The translations under genes and the position numbers were made by a program. Positions 1 to 9,461 of a DNA stretch of 64,000 nucleotides are shown here, piece by piece; within the stretch, counting starts at the first letter, position 1; each line of letters starts with the position of its first letter. Source of the DNA: Burkholderia paludis (GTDB taxonomy: Bacteria > Pseudomonadota > Gammaproteobacteria > Burkholderiales > Burkholderiaceae); NCBI RefSeq assembly GCF_000732615.1, contig NZ_JPGL01000007.1, positions 1-64,000 of the forward strand, written 5' to 3'. The notes under the pieces were generated by a model, which saw only the letters and a program-made list of their open reading frames with translations, ran no database searches and was not told the origin of the DNA.

Positions 1-479
1 GGGGAGCGGGCGGTGGCGACGCGTTGATGCGCCGCAGGCTGCCCGGAGGCAAATGACATTCGCTGTGCCGGACGCGCAATGCCCGGAGCAGGTCGGGTAC
101 GCCCGGCAACAGAGATATCGCCGATTGACTGCCCGCCGGTGAAGCTCGGCACCGGTTCGTTCCTTGCGGCGGTCGTCGGGTCGCCCTTCAGCAATACGGC
201 GCGCGAAACGCCGGTCGCCGACGCCCGGCTTGATGCAAGCGGCGACGGAACGCGGGCGCCGGGCGGCATGACGAGCATCGTGCACTGACCGGGCGAGGCG
301 GCGGACCGACGCAACGCGTGCCCGCGTACATCCCCGTTTCCCGATCTGCACGACCGCGCGATCGCGGCTCCACGTCGACCAAAGCGCGTTCTCCGGTTCT
401 GTGCAAGAATCCGCGCGACCCGCGTCTCAACCAACAACGACACGCGCGGGCGTCCCTGTCAGGAAACGAGGAGCACACC
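1..479. other. left-edge stretch without a supported gene
   Basis: I see no convincing coding sequence here. The few open frames are arginine/proline-rich and look like GC-rich noise. One frame ends at a TGA at 25-27 and could be the tail of a gene starting outside the window. Just before 480 an AGGAAACGAGGAG stretch looks like the ribosome-binding site of the next gene. Confidence 0.4.
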
Positions 480-1802
480 TTGATTCAACGAATTTCCCGC
501 TTTTTCACGCAGGTGGTCCACCGCGTGCTGCCCGACCCGTTGATTTTCGCAATCCTGCTGACGATCGTCACGTTTGCGCTCGCGTTCGGCCTCACGCCGA
601 ATACGCCGGTGCAACTCACGACGATGTGGGGTTCGGGCTTCTGGAACCTGCTCGCGTTCTCGATGCAGATGGTGATGATCCTCGTCACCGGCCACGCGCT
701 CGCCAGCTCGCCGCCCGTCAAGCGCATGCTCGTCGCGCTGGCAAGCACCGCGCGCACGCCGGGCCAGGGCGTGATGCTCGTCGCGTTCGTCGGCGCGCTC
801 GCGTGCGCGATCAACTGGGGCTTCGGCCTCGTGCTCGGTGCGATGCTCGCACGCGAGGTGGCGCGCCGCGTGGCCGGCAGCGACTACCGGCTGCTCGTCG
901 CGTCCGCGTACATGGGCTTCCTGAGCTGGCACGGCGGGCTGTCGGGTTCGGTCCCGCTCGTCGCGGCCACGAAGGGCAACCCGATGGAGAAGACCATCGG
1001 GCTGATTCCCGTGTCGCACACGATCTTCACCGGCTACAACGCGTTCATCACGATCGGGCTGATCGTGATGCTGCCGTTTCTCGCGCGGATGATGATGCCG
1101 AAGCCCGGCGACGTCGTCAGCGTCGATCCGGCGCTGCTCGCCGAGCCGCCGAGCGTCGAGCGCACGCTCGGGCCCGACGCGACGTTCGCGGAGCGGCTCG
1201 AGGAGAGCCGCGCGCTGTCGGTCCTCGTGGCGGCGCTGTGCGCGGCGTTCCTCGTGCTGAAGTTCGTGCAGAAGGGTTTCGCGCTCGACATCGACACGGT
1301 GAACCTCGCGTTCCTCGCGGCCGGCATCCTGCTGCACCGCACGCCGATGGCGTATGCGCGCGCGGTGGCCGGCGCGGCGCGCGGCGCGTCGGGGATCATG
1401 ATCCAGTTCCCGTTCTACGCGGGCATCCAGGCGCTGATGGATCACTCGGGGCTCGCGGGCGTGATCACGAAGTGGTTCGTCGATATCGCGAACGTACATA
1501 CCTTCCCGCTGCTCGCGTTCCTGAGCTCGGCCGTGATCAATTTCGCGGTGCCGTCGGGCGGCGGTCACTGGGTCGTGCAGGGGCCGTTCGTGATGCCGGC
1601 CGCGCAGGCGCTCGGCGCCGATCTCGGCAAGGCCGCGATGGCGATCGCGTACGGCGAGGCGTGGACCAACATGGCGCAGCCGTTCTGGGCGCTGCCCGCG
1701 CTCGCGATCGCCGGGCTCGGCGTGCGCGACATCATGGGGTACTGCGTGACGACGCTGCTGTTCTCGGGCGTCGTGTTCGTCGCGGGGATGTATCTGTTCT
1801 GA
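480..1802 (+). CDS. atoE: short-chain fatty acid transporter, AtoE family
   Basis: Predicted 440-residue inner-membrane permease of the AtoE/TIGR00366 short-chain fatty acid transporter family, which imports acetoacetate, butyrate or similar acids. The N-terminus (IQRISRFFTQVVHRVLPDPL), the hydrophobic segments throughout and the C-terminal motif with SGGGHWVVQGPF and EAWTNMAQPFWALP are family hallmarks. A longer open frame extends upstream, but I place the start at TTG 480 because an AGGAAACGAGGAG ribosome-binding sequence lies directly before it and family similarity begins there. It stands alone: the next gene is a decayed transporter on the other strand. Substrate is inferred from family only. 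Confidence 0.85.
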   Translation: MIQRISRFFTQVVHRVLPDPLIFAILLTIVTFALAFGLTPNTPVQLTTMWGSGFWNLLAFSMQMVMILVTGHALASSPPVKRMLVALASTARTPGQGVMLVAFVGALACAINWGFGLVLGAMLAREVARRVAGSDYRLLVASAYMGFLSWHGGLSGSVPLVAATKGNPMEKTIGLIPVSHTIFTGYNAFITIGLIVMLPFLARMMMPKPGDVVSVDPALLAEPPSVERTLGPDATFAERLEESRALSVLVAALCAAFLVLKFVQKGFALDIDTVNLAFLAAGILLHRTPMAYARAVAGAARGASGIMIQFPFYAGIQALMDHSGLAGVITKWFVDIANVHTFPLLAFLSSAVINFAVPSGGGHWVVQGPFVMPAAQALGADLGKAAMAIAYGEAWTNMAQPFWALPALAIAGLGVRDIMGYCVTTLLFSGVVFVAGMYLF

Positions 1803-1818
1803 TGAAGCGGGGCGCGAA

Positions 1819-2703
1819 TTACGCCGGTTGTGAATCGTGCGACCGCAGGCCGGCCTCCTCGTGCCCGTGACGCAATGCGAGACTCGCGAACGCCGCGATG
1901 ACCAGCGCGGCCGCGAGCAGCGCCAACCCGTTCTTCGCGTTGCCGGTCGTCGGTCCGATCGCACCGACGACGGTCGGCCCGACGAAGCCGCCGAGCAACC
2001 CGCACGTATTCACGAGCCCGAGCCCGCCGGCCAGCGCGTTGCCGGCGAGCCGCGACGCGGGAAACGTGAACACGATCGATTGCACGACGAAGAACATCGA
2101 CGCGGCCACGCATACACAGGCGAGGCCGGCGACCGGCGACGCATGCGCGGCGCCCGCCATCCCCGCCGCCATCACGATCAGCCCCGCGCACGGCATCCGG
2201 CGCGAATGATGCGACTCGCGCGCGAAGCGTGGCAGCGTCGCGACGCCGAGCGCGGCGGCGAGCCACGGCAGCGCGGTCAGCAAGCCGACCGCGAACGGAG
2301 ACACGCGGCCCGACGCGCCGATGATGCCCGGCAGGAAGAAGATCACGGTGTAGATCGTCAGCTGGTGGCAGAAGTACACGAAGATCGCGAGCCAGATCTG
2401 CGGATCGCGCAGCGCGGCGCCGAATGCTCGGCCGCCGTGCGCGGTGACACCCTCATCCTGTTCGGCGCCGAGCAGCAGGCGCATCACGTAGAACGACGTC
2501 TCGCCGCTGACGAACGCCAGCTCGTGTCGCACCCGAACCGGACTTGTCGGAGCGAGACTTTGCGGAAGCCGCAGTAGCGATCGACCGCCGTTGCGCACGG
2601 TCTCCCGCCTCGCGAACACTACTCGAGCGTCCGGATCGGGCATGAAGGCCGTATCGGAGCGGCTCCATGCGGAGCTGCCAATGGCGCCTGCCTTCCAGTG
2701 CAT
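1819..2703 (-). pseudogene. decayed MFS transporter (internal deletion)
   Basis: The C-terminal two thirds reads as the second half of a major facilitator superfamily permease of the anion:cation symporter type, with about six membrane segments starting at RDPQIWLAIFVYFCHQ. Before it lies a short piece typical of transmembrane segment 3-4 of the same family (FVSGETSFYVMRLLLGA), which then jumps straight into the central-loop region (EQDEG). Roughly 130 residues that should lie between are missing, and the first ~60 residues do not look like an MFS N-terminus. At 294 residues it is far short of the usual ~430. It is most simply a relic of a transporter gene with an in-frame deletion and a replaced 5' end. 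Confidence 0.7.
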
Positions 2704-2754
2704 CCGTGCGCGCCGCTGACCAACACGGCGCGCACCGCAACGATAGCCCGCCCC

Positions 2755-4173
2755 TCAGTGCGCCGGCTCGTCGTTCAGCGTGCCGAGAAACGCTTCGATA
2801 TCCTTGATATCCTGCGCCGTCATCGCGGGCGTGTCGCCCTGCTTGCGATCGAACGGCGCATCGGTCACGTCGACGTTCGCGCGATACTTCGGCGGAATAT
2901 CGTCGTACTCGTCAACCTTGCCGTCCGCGCCGCGCGAATAGAACTTCTGCGGCGAGATGCTGCGCTCGTTGTAGAACGCCATCACCTGGTCGAGCGTGTG
3001 GAACACGCCGTTGTGGAAGAACACGTGGCGCGTCGCCGAGTTGCGCAGCGTCGGCGTCAGGAACATCGCGCAATACTGCGTCTGGTCCTTCAGGTCGTCG
3101 CGGAACGGCCCGCACACGCCGAGATCGTAGAACGCCGGGTTGTGGTTCTGCGCCAGCGCCCGGTTGCGCGGCGCGCCGAGCGCCTCGTACTGGTAGTCGG
3201 TAAACATCGGCGGCAGCCCGTCCTTGCCGGGCTTCGACAGGTGGCAGCCCGCGCAATTCGCCTTGTCCGGATCGTTGAACAGGCGAAGCCCGCGCAGTTC
3301 GGCCCGCGACAGACGCGCACGGCCTTCGAGCCAGCGGTCGTACTTGCTGTTGTACGGGTGGAACGACGGGTCCTCGACCTGATACCGCGCGATCGCGAAC
3401 ATCGCCTCCGACACCGCGAGCTGCGGGCTGTCGAACACGCGCGCGCCGAACAGCTGCTCGAGCTGCGCGCGGTGCGACGACTGCGCGAGCTTGCGCGCGA
3501 CGTCGTCGATGCTCGTGTTCGCCATCTCGACCGGATTCAGCAGCGGGCCGAACGCCTGCTGCTGCAGCGTGTCGGCGCGGCCGTCCCAGAACATCCCGCC
3601 CTGCGGCACGAGTTGCGGCGCGGCCGACGTGCCGGCCACCTTCTGCGCCTTGACGACGCCGGCCGCCGACGCGGCCTGCTGCGCAACGGTCGGCGCGGCA
3701 TCGTTTTCCCCGGCGTCGGGGCCGATGCTGAAGTTCGGCTGGCGATACAGGTACATCAGCGACGGCGGCGGGCGATATCCCTGCTGCGTCATCGCGAGGC
3801 CGCCGGGCTGCACGTCGAGCCCGTTCGGCGGGCCGTACGCGTGATCGGGGCTGTGGCACGACGCGCACGACTGCTTGCCCGACGCGGACAGCGACGGATC
3901 GACGAACAGCGCGCGCCCGAGCTGCGCGACCGCCGACAGCGGCTGCGCGGCGGGCCGCTGCAGCACGACCGGATGCGGGTTCGCGCCCGTCCAGTCGGCG
4001 ACGACGGTGCCGATCGCCGCGGGCACCTGCGCGGGGAACGCGATCGCGAACGCGCCGTAGCCGAGCACGGCGGCGCCGAGCACGCACGCCGCGCGGCGCA
4101 GCGGGCGGGAAGGGGCGCGCGGCGCGGGCGTGCCGGAGGTGTCGGGAGACGGAAACGCAGGGCGAGCTGTCAT
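2755..4173 (-). CDS. di-haem cytochrome c peroxidase / MauG family protein
   Basis: 472-residue exported di-haem c-type cytochrome. A membrane anchor or signal segment lies at about residues 27-48, and the two haem-attachment motifs are CASCH (103-107) and CAGCH (307-311), the spacing expected for the cytochrome c peroxidase/MauG family. It probably reduces peroxide or oxidises a partner in the periplasm. I prefer the ATG at 4173; the frame is open to 4248, but the extra residues are arginine-rich. It lies downstream of and codirectional with the secreted phosphoesterase gene, about 93 bp away, separated by a perfect hairpin, so co-transcription is possible but attenuated. Confidence 0.88.
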   Translation of the reverse strand: MTARPAFPSPDTSGTPAPRAPSRPLRRAACVLGAAVLGYGAFAIAFPAQVPAAIGTVVADWTGANPHPVVLQRPAAQPLSAVAQLGRALFVDPSLSASGKQSCASCHSPDHAYGPPNGLDVQPGGLAMTQQGYRPPPSLMYLYRQPNFSIGPDAGENDAAPTVAQQAASAAGVVKAQKVAGTSAAPQLVPQGGMFWDGRADTLQQQAFGPLLNPVEMANTSIDDVARKLAQSSHRAQLEQLFGARVFDSPQLAVSEAMFAIARYQVEDPSFHPYNSKYDRWLEGRARLSRAELRGLRLFNDPDKANCAGCHLSKPGKDGLPPMFTDYQYEALGAPRNRALAQNHNPAFYDLGVCGPFRDDLKDQTQYCAMFLTPTLRNSATRHVFFHNGVFHTLDQVMAFYNERSISPQKFYSRGADGKVDEYDDIPPKYRANVDVTDAPFDRKQGDTPAMTAQDIKDIEAFLGTLNDEPAH

Positions 4174-4223
4174 GCTGTCGGTCGGAAATCGGGGCCGCAC
4201 GAAACGGCGCGTTAAACGGAAAC

Positions 4224-4246
4224 GGCCGGCGCGTGATGCGCCGGCC
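4224..4246 (-). terminator. perfect hairpin between phosphoesterase and di-haem peroxidase genes
   Basis: Nine-base arms GGCCGGCGC (4224-4232) and GCGCCGGCC (4238-4246) flank a five-base loop. On the minus strand the hairpin is followed by a T-containing stretch but not a true T-run, so it may be an attenuator or mRNA-stabilising stem rather than a full terminator. Confidence 0.45.
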
Positions 4247-4266
4247 ATGCGGTCATGAAGTACCGG

Positions 4267-5946
4267 TCAGATCGACGGCGCGGCGCTCAATGCGGTGCCG
4301 AGCGTCGGGTCGAGATACAGCGGCGTCGTGTTCGGCTTCGACGTGAAGTCGAACAGCGCGCGCAGGTCGCCCGCCGTCGCATCGAACGAACCGCCGCCGA
4401 TGCGCTGGCCGCCGAGCCAGTTGTCCTCGATGAAGCGCACCACGGACGACTGGTCGATCATCGTGTGGTCGACGTAGTTCTGCTTCGCATACGGCGAGAT
4501 CACCATCAGCGGAATGCGCACGCCCGGGCCGCAGCGGCCGTTCACGGTCGAGCCGCTCACGCCGGTGGTGCCGCCCGTGCCGCACTTGCCGTTGCCGCTC
4601 ACCTGGTCGACCGGATCGGACGAGCCGCGCGTCGGCGGCGTATACACGTGGTCGTACCAGCCGTCCGAGTCGTCATAGGTGACGATCACGGCCGTGTTCT
4701 GCCAGTCCGGCTGCTGCTGCAGGAAGTTCACGACCTTCGTCACGAACGCCTGCTCGTCGAGCGGATCCGAATAGCCCGCGTGCCCGTCCTGCGCGGCCGG
4801 GGCCTTCAGGTAGCTGACCGACGGGAAGTTGCCGGCCTTCACGGCGGCGAAGAAGTCGTCCGTGTCGTACTGGTGGTTCGCGGGCTCGGCGGTCTTGCCG
4901 TCGGTCTGCAGGCTCGAGCCGATCGCCGCGACCGAGCTCGGGCGCGTGTGCTGCGGGTTCGACGTCGACGCGTAGTACTGGAACCAGTTGTGGTGCGGGA
5001 TGTAGTCGGACGTCGCCGCGTTCACGGCGGTGGCGACCGTGCTGCGGGAGCAGCCCGTCGTGCCGTTGCCGTTCGTCGTCGACAGGTTGAAGCCGCCCAT
5101 GAAGCCGCCCCACGTGATCTTCGCGCCGTTCAGCAGGTCGCCGATGTTCTTGCCGGACATCATCGCCTGGTCGGTCGTGCTCGAGCACACGTCGTAGCCC
5201 GGGTCGACGTCGTTGATCATCGTGTAGCCGCTCTGGCCGTCATTGATGTAGTACGAGCTTTTCGCGAGCGTCGACGGCTGCGCGGACGTCTTGACGATCT
5301 GCATCCCGTTGGTCTGGCCCGACACGACGTTCAGCGCGCCCGGCGTCGACGGGCCGTACGACGTCGTGTACATGTTGTCGCTCATCGCGAAGCGCTGCGC
5401 GTAGTTCCACAGGGCGGTCACGGTGTTGCCGTCGAAGTAGCCCATCACCTGGCCCTTCGTGCCGAACGCGCCGGCGCCGCCGGACGAGCCCTTGCCGGTG
5501 TATTTCGGGAACAGGTCGGCGCCGCCGAGATCTTCTGCCTGCTGCTCGGCCGTGTACGCGTGGTTCTGGTCGGCGGTCGCGGCCTGCGTGCGGTCGAGGC
5601 GGAACGGGTTCGCCGCGTCGGTGCCGTTGGCCGTGTTCGTGAAGTTCGGGTTCGCGGTGAGCAGCGTGCCCGTCAGGCCGTTCGGCGTCGGCGTGCCGGC
5701 CTTCGCGGTGAAGGCCGGTTCGCCCGACGGGTTCGTCGCGTTCGGGTAGGTGCCGAAGTAGTGGTCGAACGAGATGTTTTCGCCATAGATCACGACGACG
5801 TGCTTGATCGGCGTGGTGGTCTGCAGCGCATCCTGCGACGACACGACGGGTGCCGCCGGCGTCGAGGTGGGATCGCTGCCGCCGCAGGCGAACAGTGCCA
5901 GCGCCGCGGCAGCGCAGGCGGTGACAAGCAAGGCTTGACGGAACAT
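4267..5946 (-). CDS. secreted phosphoesterase (acid phosphatase / phospholipase C family lipoprotein)
   Basis: 559-residue protein of the phosphoesterase family PF04185 (AcpA acid phosphatase / non-haemolytic phospholipase C). An N-terminal signal peptide ends in LFAC at residue 21, a plausible lipobox, so it is probably a lipoprotein. The metal-site motif HVVVIYGENISFDHYFG follows at about residue 49, the middle contains DPLDEQAF and VIVTYDDSDGWYDH, and the C-terminal part includes the RIPLMVISPYAK motif. It likely hydrolyses phosphate esters or phospholipids outside the cytoplasm. It is the first gene of a minus-strand pair with the di-haem peroxidase. Confidence 0.87.
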   Translation of the reverse strand: MFRQALLVTACAAAALALFACGGSDPTSTPAAPVVSSQDALQTTTPIKHVVVIYGENISFDHYFGTYPNATNPSGEPAFTAKAGTPTPNGLTGTLLTANPNFTNTANGTDAANPFRLDRTQAATADQNHAYTAEQQAEDLGGADLFPKYTGKGSSGGAGAFGTKGQVMGYFDGNTVTALWNYAQRFAMSDNMYTTSYGPSTPGALNVVSGQTNGMQIVKTSAQPSTLAKSSYYINDGQSGYTMINDVDPGYDVCSSTTDQAMMSGKNIGDLLNGAKITWGGFMGGFNLSTTNGNGTTGCSRSTVATAVNAATSDYIPHHNWFQYYASTSNPQHTRPSSVAAIGSSLQTDGKTAEPANHQYDTDDFFAAVKAGNFPSVSYLKAPAAQDGHAGYSDPLDEQAFVTKVVNFLQQQPDWQNTAVIVTYDDSDGWYDHVYTPPTRGSSDPVDQVSGNGKCGTGGTTGVSGSTVNGRCGPGVRIPLMVISPYAKQNYVDHTMIDQSSVVRFIEDNWLGGQRIGGGSFDATAGDLRALFDFTSKPNTTPLYLDPTLGTALSAAPSI

Positions 5947-6267
5947 CGGGAAACTCCGGTTAAGGTCTTCGATGGTGGGGAGCGGCCCCGTCGCCGTGTG
6001 GGTTCGGCGCGGAGCTCGCGAGAGAGCAGGCGCATTGAAACAGTTCCATATGAAGATATGGGGACGGAGTGATTTCGCATCGATTGCGCTCCGGTATCGA
6101 TTTCATTACGGGGTAATGCGGCGCGAAAGAGAACGGAAAGGGACGGACCGGATGCCCCGTCCGTGACACATTTCGCGGCCTGCCGGGGTAGCGGCGCGGA
6201 TCCCGCGCGGGGCGGGCGAAGGCGCGCGGTCGCCCGGTTCGCGCGGGGTGTCGCGCGCCGCTGCTTT
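5947..6267. other. divergent intergenic region upstream of phosphoesterase and DMT exporter
   Basis: No gene seen. It must hold the promoter for the minus-strand phosphoesterase. A weak Pho-box-like pair in the opposite orientation (two TGACA direct repeats 11 bp apart, 6269-6285) sits at the far end, but it coincides with a good sigma70 -35 element for the gene on the right and is over 300 bp from the phosphoesterase start. Confidence 0.4.
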
Positions 6268-6296
6268 TTGACAATCGGATGACATATTCATACGAT
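6268..6296 (+). promoter_or_regulatory. sigma70-type promoter for the EamA transporter
   Basis: TTGACA (6268-6273) and TACGAT (6291-6296) are separated by 17 bp, close to the sigma70 consensus. The downstream GTG start at 6349 is about 50 bp away. Confidence 0.6.
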
Positions 6297-6348
6297 GAGC
6301 GCCTTCCGGCGACGAGGTCACGTTGCCGACCGTCAGGGAGCTTTCAGC

Positions 6349-7206
6349 GTGCCGATTCCCGTTTTGTTTGCCGTTCTGTGCGCGGCGTTCCTGCACGCGT
6401 CATGGAACGCGCTCGTACGCAGCAGCGGCGACCGGCTGCGATCGGCCACCGTGCTGCAGATCGCGATCGGCCTGTTCGCGCTGCTGTTCCTGCCGGCAGC
6501 CCCGCCGATCGCGCCCGCGAGCTGGCTCTGCGTGGTCGCGTCGGCCGTGCTCCACGTCGTCTATACGCTGCTGCTCGTGCGCGCGTACGAGCACGGCGAC
6601 CTGACCGTCGCGTATCCGGTCGCGCGCGGCACCGCGCCGCTGCTCGTCACGCTCGGCGCGGCCGCGTTCGCGGGCGAGCACCTGAATACCGGCGCGCAAT
6701 GCGGGCTCGTGCTGATTTGCGCGGGCATCCTGGCGATCGGCCTGGAACGCGGGCGCGGCGCGGGGCACCGGATGGCGCTGGTGCTGCCGACCGCGTTCGC
6801 GACCGGCGTGTCGATCGCGGCCTACAGCGTGGTCGACGGGATCGGCGTGCGGGAAAGCGGCAGCACGGTGGGCTATACCGCGTGGATGTTCGTGCTGACC
6901 GCCGCGATGATGGCCGCGTACTACCGGCTGCGCGCGGGGCCGCTGCGGCTGACGCGGGACGTCGGCGAAACGGCGAAGGCGGCATGTGGCGGCGTATTCG
7001 CGGCGCTCGCGTACGGCATCGTGATCTGGGCGATGGATCGCGCGCCGATGGGGCCGGTGTCGGCGCTGCGCGAGACGAGCGTGGTGTTCGCGGCGCTGAT
7101 CGCGCGCGTGTATCTCGGCGAACGGCTGACGCCGCGCCGGGCGGCCGGTTGCGTGGTGATCGCCGCGGGGGCGCTGCTGATCAGCGCGTTCGAAGCGGTG
7201 CGGTGA
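6349..7206 (+). CDS. EamA/DMT-family transporter
   Basis: 285-residue integral membrane protein with about ten hydrophobic segments arranged as two EamA repeats, typical of the drug/metabolite transporter superfamily. The line VYTLLLVRAYEHGDLTVAYPVARGTAPLLV is a strong EamA signature. It probably exports a small metabolite or amino acid. An in-frame ATG lies at 6295, but the GTG at 6349 has a CAGGGAG ribosome-binding site eight bases upstream and starts the protein right at the first membrane helix. Substrate unknown. Confidence 0.85.
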   Translation: MPIPVLFAVLCAAFLHASWNALVRSSGDRLRSATVLQIAIGLFALLFLPAAPPIAPASWLCVVASAVLHVVYTLLLVRAYEHGDLTVAYPVARGTAPLLVTLGAAAFAGEHLNTGAQCGLVLICAGILAIGLERGRGAGHRMALVLPTAFATGVSIAAYSVVDGIGVRESGSTVGYTAWMFVLTAAMMAAYYRLRAGPLRLTRDVGETAKAACGGVFAALAYGIVIWAMDRAPMGPVSALRETSVVFAALIARVYLGERLTPRRAAGCVVIAAGALLISAFEAVR

Positions 7207-7239
7207 ACTTGCCTCGGGCCGGGCGGGCGGCCCGCCGCA

Positions 7240-7713
7240 TCATCCTTCCACCGGCATCGCGCTCGTGCATTTGATTTCGTCGAGACAGACGCTCGAATGC
7301 ACGCCGCTCACGCCCGGAATCCGCATCAGCGTCTCGAGCAGGAACCGCGACAACCCCTTCAGATCGTGCGCGACGACCTTCAGCACGTAGTCGATGTCGC
7401 CCGTCACCGAAAAACACTCCTGGATCTGCGCGAGATCGGACACCAGTTTCTGGAACTTCGACAGGTCGCGGATATGCCCGCGCTCCATCGTCACGTGCAC
7501 GAACGCGGTGACGCCGAAGCCGAGCGTGTCGGGGCAGAGACGGGTTTCGTAGCGGCGGATCGCGCCGATTTCCTCGAGCCGCCGGTGGCGGCGCAGCGTC
7601 TGCGCGGGCGACAGGCCGACGGCCTTCGCCAGATCGAGGTTCGACGCACGGCCGTTCTCCTGCAGGATCGAAAGCAAGTGCCGGTCGATGCGGTCGAGAA
7701 CCAGGTCAGGCAT
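7240..7713 (-). CDS. Lrp/AsnC-family transcriptional regulator
   Basis: 157-residue feast/famine regulator: N-terminal winged helix-turn-helix (LDRIDRHLLSILQENGRASNL, then the recognition helix around LSPAQTLRRHRRLEE, residues ~5-55) followed by the RAM ligand-binding domain (~70-150, with VTGDIDYVLKVVAHD). It is divergent from the aromatic amino-acid permease and aminotransferase, so it most likely senses an amino acid and controls them and itself. A GAGG ribosome-binding site lies before the ATG. Confidence 0.9.
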   Translation of the reverse strand: MPDLVLDRIDRHLLSILQENGRASNLDLAKAVGLSPAQTLRRHRRLEEIGAIRRYETRLCPDTLGFGVTAFVHVTMERGHIRDLSKFQKLVSDLAQIQECFSVTGDIDYVLKVVAHDLKGLSRFLLETLMRIPGVSGVHSSVCLDEIKCTSAMPVEG

Positions 7714-8030
7714 TTTTGTTTCCTCGTTTGTCTCCTGGATGCAATCTTATCTCATAATGTAGGGTTTGCATGAACGGGTTACGAAACCCGATTTCGCCGT
7801 CGCGACGCTAAACTGACGCCGGATTTTCGTGCGCGATCACAGCAATGCGGGCGCGGCGACGGTCGGCGGCCGGTCTGGCGGGCACGCCGACGCGAATCGG
7901 GCGCCGCCACACGAAGATTGCAGTCCCCAACCCGGCGGCTCCACGAACGGCCCCGGCACAGCAAAACAGCGCCCGGCACACCGAGGCGCGCCGCACCGCT
8001 TCAGGCGGAGGCGGACAAAGTGGAGAAGAC
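7714..8030. other. divergent promoter region, Lrp regulator / aromatic permease
   Basis: No gene seen. The AT-richest part (7740-7800) contains a small inverted repeat GGGTT-ACGA-AACCC (7776-7789) and an AGGGTTTGCATG element just before it, plausible operator material for the Lrp-type regulator. Confidence 0.4.
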
Positions 8031-9416
8031 ATGGTTTCTGGAAACGAGAGCGACGGCCTGAAGCGCGGGCTGAAGAACCGGCACATCCAGCTGATTGCGC
8101 TCGGCGGCGCGCTCGGCACGGGGCTGTTCCTCGGCATCGCGCAGACGATCAAGATGGCGGGCCCGTCCGTGCTGCTCGGCTATGCGGTAGCCGGCATCGT
8201 TGCGTTCTTCATCATGCGCCAGCTCGGCGAGATGGTGGTCGACGAGCCCGTCGCGGGCTCGTTCAGCTACTTCGCCAACAAGTATTTCGGCCATTTCACG
8301 GGCTTCCTGTCCGGCTGGAACTACTGGGTGCTGTACATCCTCGTCAGCATGGCCGAGCTGTCGGCCGTCGGGATCTACGTGCAGTACTGGTGGCCGGGCG
8401 TGCCGACCTGGGTCTCGGCGCTGGTGTTCTTCGTCGTCATCAACCTGATCAACCTGACCAGCGTGAAGTCGTACGGCGAGACGGAATTCTGGTTCTCGAT
8501 CATCAAGGTCGCGGCGATCGTCGGCATGATCGGCTTCGGCGGCTGGCTGCTCGCGAGCGGCCACGCGGGGCCGGAAGCCTCCGTGCGCAACCTGTGGCAG
8601 CACGGCGGGTTCTTCCCGAACGGCGTGTCGGGCCTCGTGATGTCGATGGCCGCGATCATGTTCTCGTTCGGCGGGCTCGAGCTCGTCGGCATCACGGCGG
8701 CCGAGGCGGACGATCCGAAGCGCAGCATCCCGCGCGCGACCAACCAGGTCATCTACCGCATCCTGATTTTCTACATCGGCGCGCTCGCCGTGCTGCTGTC
8801 GCTGTATCCGTGGGAAAAGGTCGTCAGCGGCGGCAGCCCGTTCGTGCTGATCTTCCATGCGCTGAGCAGCAACCTGGTCGCGAACGTGTTGAACGTGGTC
8901 GTGCTGACGGCCGCGCTGTCGGTCTACAACAGCGGCGTGTACTGCAACAGCCGGATGCTGTTCGGCCTCGCGCAGCAGGGCAACGCGCCGAAGGTGCTGT
9001 GCTCGGTGAACAAGCGCGGCATTCCGCTCGCCGCCCTCGGCGCATCGGCGCTCGCGACCGGCCTGTGCGTGCTGGTGAACTACTTCATGCCGGGCAAGGC
9101 GTTCGAGGTGCTCATGGGCCTCGTCGTGTCGGCGCTGATCATCAACTGGGCGATGATCAGCCTGATCCACCTGAAGTTCCGCGCGGCGAAGCGCGCGGCC
9201 GGGGAGGAGACTTCCTTCCGCAGTCTGGGCTATCCTTTCACGAATTACCTGTGCCTGGCATTCATGGCCGGCATTCTCGTCGTGATGTACCTGACGCCGG
9301 ATCTGCGCCTGTCGGTGTACCTGATCCCGGTTTGGCTCGCGGTGCTCGCGATCGGGTATCGCTTCCGTCAGAAGAATGCAGGCTATGCGATGCACGACCG
9401 CGCGTCCGCACGCTGA
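8031..9416 (+). CDS. aromatic amino-acid permease (AroP/PheP type, APC superfamily)
   Basis: 461-residue inner-membrane amino-acid/proton symporter of the AAT family with about 12 membrane segments. The N-terminus LKNRHIQLIALGGALGTGLF is the canonical AAT motif, and the length matches AroP/PheP (~457). Aromatic specificity is inferred mainly from the gene that follows, an aromatic aminotransferase. The frame is open upstream to 7845, but ATG 8031 has a GGAGAAG ribosome-binding site and fits the family start. It is divergent from an Lrp-type regulator. Confidence 0.85.
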   Translation: MVSGNESDGLKRGLKNRHIQLIALGGALGTGLFLGIAQTIKMAGPSVLLGYAVAGIVAFFIMRQLGEMVVDEPVAGSFSYFANKYFGHFTGFLSGWNYWVLYILVSMAELSAVGIYVQYWWPGVPTWVSALVFFVVINLINLTSVKSYGETEFWFSIIKVAAIVGMIGFGGWLLASGHAGPEASVRNLWQHGGFFPNGVSGLVMSMAAIMFSFGGLELVGITAAEADDPKRSIPRATNQVIYRILIFYIGALAVLLSLYPWEKVVSGGSPFVLIFHALSSNLVANVLNVVVLTAALSVYNSGVYCNSRMLFGLAQQGNAPKVLCSVNKRGIPLAALGASALATGLCVLVNYFMPGKAFEVLMGLVVSALIINWAMISLIHLKFRAAKRAAGEETSFRSLGYPFTNYLCLAFMAGILVVMYLTPDLRLSVYLIPVWLAVLAIGYRFRQKNAGYAMHDRASAR

Positions 9417-9461
9417 CCCAGGGCACGACCGATCATTCTTCCAAACGAGACCGACATAGCC

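Noticed and set aside
6269..6285. Pho-box-like TGACA direct repeats near the phosphoesterase
   Set aside because: The repeats are poor matches, lie more than 300 bp from the phosphoesterase start and coincide with a good sigma70 promoter for the gene on the right.
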